Assembly: GCA_949127645.1 (NCBI GenBank) | Contig: CASBQM010000543.1 | Span: 1-8,087 of the forward strand | Reading direction: 5' to 3' | DNA: 8,087 nucleotides | From: Synechococcales cyanobacterium PMM_0036 | Lineage (GTDB): Bacteria; Cyanobacteriota; Cyanobacteriia; Elainellales; Elainellaceae | In this document: positions 5,359-8,087 of the stretch, one piece after another | Position numbering within the stretch: the first letter of the stretch is position 1 | Layout of the letters: every line of letters starts with the position of its first letter | The notes under the pieces: model-generated | Databases searched by the model: none | Told to the model about the DNA's origin: nothing | Seen by the model: only the letters and a program-made list of their open reading frames with translations | Program-made: the position numbers and the translations under genes

Positions 5359-6447
5359 ATGAAGATTGCCTTAGTTCATGATTATCTGACTCAGAGAGGC
5401 GGAGCGGAGCGGGTCTTCGAGCTTTTGTGCCAGCAATATCCAAACGCGGATATTTTCACCTCTCTGTATGATGCCGATCGCACCATTGAAATGGGAGAGC
5501 GCCTCGTTCGCACAACGTTTTTGCAGAAAATTCCGGGAGCAGCTCAACATTTTCGATTAATGGCTCCTTTATATTATCCAGCTTTCCGGGCGCTAGATTT
5601 GCAGGACTACGACTTAATCATTAGCAGCAGCACCAGTTTTGCTAAATCTGTACGCAAGCGACCCGATGCAAAACATATCTGTTTTTGCCACAATGTCACT
5701 CGTTTTTTGTGGGATACCGAAACTTATCTCAAAGAGTATGGCGACTACCGACACTTTTATCCTGTTATTGAGCAGATCTTTCGGGTGATGCGTAGGGCAG
5801 ACCTGAAATATTCTCAGGGACCTGATCTCTATATTGCCAACTCCACCGTTGTGGCGCGTCGTATTCGGAAGATATACGGCAAACGGGCGATCGTCGTCAA
5901 TTATCCGATCGACAGTAAGAAGTTTACTTTTTCGGCAGATAAGAGCGACTTTTACCTTGCCTCGGCACGGCTATTGCGCTACAAGCGAGTTGATGTAATT
6001 GTCGAAGCTTTTAACTGGTTAGGTCTGCCGTTGATCATTACGGGAGATGGGCCTGAGCGAGAGCGGTTGCAGGCTCAGGCGTTGCCCAATATCCAGTTTG
6101 TGGGGCATATTAGCGATGCTGAGCGATGCAATTTGATGTCAAAGGCGCGATCGGTCATTGTTGCGGCACTGGAAGACTATGGGCTGGTTCCTGTGGAAGC
6201 TAATGCCAGCGGCACGCCTGTGATTGCCTATGGTGCGGGTGGCGTATTGGATACTCAGCAGCATGGAAAAACGGGTCTTTTATTTAAGCGACAAACCCCA
6301 GAGTCCATCCAATCTGCTGTGCTAGAAGCGCAGACCACTGCATGGAACTATCAACAGATTTGTGATCATGCGATGAACCAATTTTCAGAACCTGTGTTTT
6401 TCAGTAAAGTCGAGCGGATTATGAGTCAGTTCTGTGGAATAGGTTAA
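5359..6447 (+). CDS. GT4-family glycosyltransferase
   Basis: This 362-residue retaining glycosyltransferase has a GT-B fold and probably adds a sugar from a nucleotide donor to a lipid-linked polysaccharide intermediate at the inner face of the membrane. The N-terminal acceptor domain opens with MKIALVHDYLTQRGGAERVF, containing the GGAER loop (14-18), which fixes the start at 5359 even though no strong Shine-Dalgarno sequence precedes it. ICFCHNVTRFLWD (107-119) is typical of this GT4 subgroup. In the C-terminal donor domain ARLLRYKRVD (203-212) carries the phosphate-binding Arg204 and Lys209. LIITGDGPER (225-234) and the EX7E motif E272-E280, followed by GTPVIAYGAGG (285-295), complete the nucleotide-sugar site. 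All key residues are present. The Wzc-like gene follows on the same strand after 83 bp, suggesting one operon. Donor and acceptor cannot be assigned. Confidence 0.93.
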   Translation: MKIALVHDYLTQRGGAERVFELLCQQYPNADIFTSLYDADRTIEMGERLVRTTFLQKIPGAAQHFRLMAPLYYPAFRALDLQDYDLIISSSTSFAKSVRKRPDAKHICFCHNVTRFLWDTETYLKEYGDYRHFYPVIEQIFRVMRRADLKYSQGPDLYIANSTVVARRIRKIYGKRAIVVNYPIDSKKFTFSADKSDFYLASARLLRYKRVDVIVEAFNWLGLPLIITGDGPERERLQAQALPNIQFVGHISDAERCNLMSKARSVIVAALEDYGLVPVEANASGTPVIAYGAGGVLDTQQHGKTGLLFKRQTPESIQSAVLEAQTTAWNYQQICDHAMNQFSEPVFFSKVERIMSQFCGIG

Positions 6448-6530
6448 ATGTAATGCTGGGTTCCAATTGAATCCAACTAAGCTGAGCAAATTGCGAGATT
6501 GCAGACGTGACTGATAGCAACCTTAAACTC

Positions 6531-8087
6531 ATGACTGAAAACGAACCAGGATATGGACAGCTATTTGCTGTTCTCTTGCGCCGTCGATTGTGGATGTTAG
6601 GTGCGCTAGGTGCGGCTGTGGGGATTGCCTTTGTGATGACAAAGTTACAGCAGCCAACTTATGTGAGTTCGTTACAGCTCCTCGTAGAACCCATTTATCA
6701 GGGAAAGCAAGGGCAGGGGCAAGGGCCAAATCTGAATGATCAGTTTGCTGATTCCAATATTCAAATTGATAGCGGCACTCAGATTAGCCTAATGACAAGT
6801 TCTGGACTATTGCGGAAAGCTATGATATCTCTGCATGGGAAATATCCAGAGATTGATCCAGAAGATTCAGGTAGCTTAGCAGAATTTAAAAGCTCTTTGA
6901 GTGTGGCTCAGGTTACATTTACTGGTGTGAAAGAAAAGAGTGCAACCAAAATTTTTCAAGTAACTTATACAGATAACGACCCCATAAAGACAAGATCTGT
7001 ACTAGAAACAATGCAGAAGGTTTACCAAGACTACAACCTGGAGCAGCAAAAGACTCGATTGGCAAAAGGGCTGGCTTTTATTGATCAACAGCTACCGCAA
7101 ATTGAAAATAAAGTGAAACAGTCTGAAGACTCTTTAGAACAGTTTCGGACTGACCAAGAGGTTATTGATCCACAGGTACAGGCACAGGCACAAGCAGAAG
7201 CGTTAAGCCGAATTCAAGATGAACTCCGAACCAATAGTGCTCAAGTTGAGGAACTTCAGGATCGATTTGCTAGCTTGCAGGCACAGGTAGGGCTGGCTCC
7301 TGAAGAAGCCGTCATTGCAGCTCGGTTAAATCAATCACCGCGCTACCAGACGCTGCTGGATGAGATCCAAAAGACGGAGCTAGAGCTGGTACAGCAGCGC
7401 CTGTTGTTCAATGACAACACCGCAGAAGTCCAGGTGTTGCTAGACAAGCGTCAGGAGCAGGTGGGATTACTTCAAGATGAAGTGAATCAGGTAGTGGGAG
7501 AAAGTGGGGATGGGACAGCGATCCAGCTTGGTCAGCTTGACTTAACTCTAATTAATAATTTAGTCGATGCAGAAGTTAACTTACGCGCGCTAGAAGCGCG
7601 AGATGCCAGCCTGGTCAATTCCGAGCAGCAGTTGCGGGCAGAATTGCAGCGCTTTCCTGAATTGCTAGCTGAGTATGGTCGGCTACAGCCAGAAATTGAG
7701 CTGAATCGAGATACCTTGAAGCAGCTCTTGGCAGCACGCCAAGAATTGGGACTGGCGATCGCCAAAGGAGGGTTTGACTGGCAAGTTGTAGAGGAACCTC
7801 AGTTAGGCTTAAAGACAGGACCAAGCTTGGCTCGAAATCTGCTGCTCGGGGCTGTAGTTGGTTTAATGCTGGGGGGAGTTGCAGCTTTTCTGAGAGAAGC
7901 TTCTGATGACGTGATTCACGATGCAGAGGATTTACGTCGCCAGTCGGGTTTGCCGCTGCTAGGGATGCTGCCGCAATTCTCTGTTAAGGCTGAAGCAAGA
8001 CTGCCGATCGCTCTGCCATTTAGTCGAACTGAAAGATCAACTTTGCCTAGCGATCAAGTGGTCTACTGGGCACCTTTTCGAGAAGCC
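6531..8087 (+). CDS. Wzc/Wzz-type polysaccharide co-polymerase, 3' end outside the window
   Basis: This is an uninterrupted frame of at least 519 codons that is still open at the right edge. The N-terminus MTENEPGYGQLFAVLLRRR is cytoplasmic and basic, followed by a membrane segment at about 20-37 (WMLGALGAAVGIAFVM). Next comes a Wzz-type periplasmic region beginning TYVSSLQLLVEP. Residues from about 167 to 420 are long Gln/Glu-rich coiled-coil helices, for example IDQQLPQIENKVKQSEDSLE. A second membrane segment at about 437-455 (LLLGAVVGLMLGGVAAFL) is followed by REASDDVIHDAEDL and LPLLGMLP, the usual entry to a C-terminal BY-kinase domain. Whether Walker motifs and a Tyr tail follow cannot be seen. 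An in-frame GTG at 6507 would add eight residues; neither start has a good ribosome-binding site, and the ATG fits family N-termini better. Such proteins control polysaccharide chain length and export with Wzy and Wza, here alongside the GT4 gene 83 bp upstream. Confidence 0.9.
   Translation, partial: MTENEPGYGQLFAVLLRRRLWMLGALGAAVGIAFVMTKLQQPTYVSSLQLLVEPIYQGKQGQGQGPNLNDQFADSNIQIDSGTQISLMTSSGLLRKAMISLHGKYPEIDPEDSGSLAEFKSSLSVAQVTFTGVKEKSATKIFQVTYTDNDPIKTRSVLETMQKVYQDYNLEQQKTRLAKGLAFIDQQLPQIENKVKQSEDSLEQFRTDQEVIDPQVQAQAQAEALSRIQDELRTNSAQVEELQDRFASLQAQVGLAPEEAVIAARLNQSPRYQTLLDEIQKTELELVQQRLLFNDNTAEVQVLLDKRQEQVGLLQDEVNQVVGESGDGTAIQLGQLDLTLINNLVDAEVNLRALEARDASLVNSEQQLRAELQRFPELLAEYGRLQPEIELNRDTLKQLLAARQELGLAIAKGGFDWQVVEEPQLGLKTGPSLARNLLLGAVVGLMLGGVAAFLREASDDVIHDAEDLRRQSGLPLLGMLPQFSVKAEARLPIALPFSRTERSTLPSDQVVYWAPFREA

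Noticed and set aside
6458..6474. Small stem between the GT4 and Wzc-like genes as a terminator
   Set aside because: It is only six pairs including a G-U, with no T-run. The 83-bp spacing and shared strand favour read-through.
7532..7824. Leftward open frames inside the Wzc-like gene
   Set aside because: They are shadows of the strongly coding rightward frame, whose coiled-coil and membrane pattern is clear.

Overview
The window is a chromosomal piece of a cyanobacterium. Five perfect HIP1 octamers (GCGATCGC at about 1286, 2268, 3385, 4530 and 7755) and many partial ones are typical of that phylum, and the proteins read like cyanobacterial versions of their families. I cannot name the genus.

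Positions 1-1345 hold a nested mobile-element remnant. A leftward DDE transposase gene (IS701-like, related to IS4) starts at 1345 and runs off the left edge. It is split by a complete 757-bp IS1-family element (519-1275), which has 25-bp terminal inverted repeats (23 of 25 matching) and a perfect 8-bp target duplication (CACTTCGG). The host transposase also carries an amber codon, a frameshift and an apparent in-frame 24-bp palindromic repeat insertion. The IS1 transposase has one frameshift, inside its N-terminal zinc finger.

Positions 1409-2044 encode uracil phosphoribosyltransferase (upp, leftward), a pyrimidine-salvage housekeeping gene. Next is a leftward PhyH-type Fe(II)/2-oxoglutarate oxygenase (2146-3132) of unknown substrate.

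From 3510 to the right edge the genes point to exopolysaccharide synthesis. They are a leftward WecG/TagA/CpsF-family (GT26) glycosyltransferase, a rightward GT4 glycosyltransferase, and the 5' part of a Wzc/Wzz-type polysaccharide co-polymerase, which is cut by the window edge before any kinase domain. The two glycosyltransferases diverge from a 1,045-bp region with no convincing gene but with several palindromes and a short tandem repeat.

A likely working model, inferred from families and adjacency, is as follows. The GT26 and GT4 enzymes add sugars to a lipid-linked repeat unit, and the Wzc-like protein controls its polymerisation and export. The oxygenase may modify a related substrate, but its link to the cluster rests only on proximity. 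No tRNA, rRNA or CRISPR array was seen, and nothing in the window clearly amounts to a new biological system.
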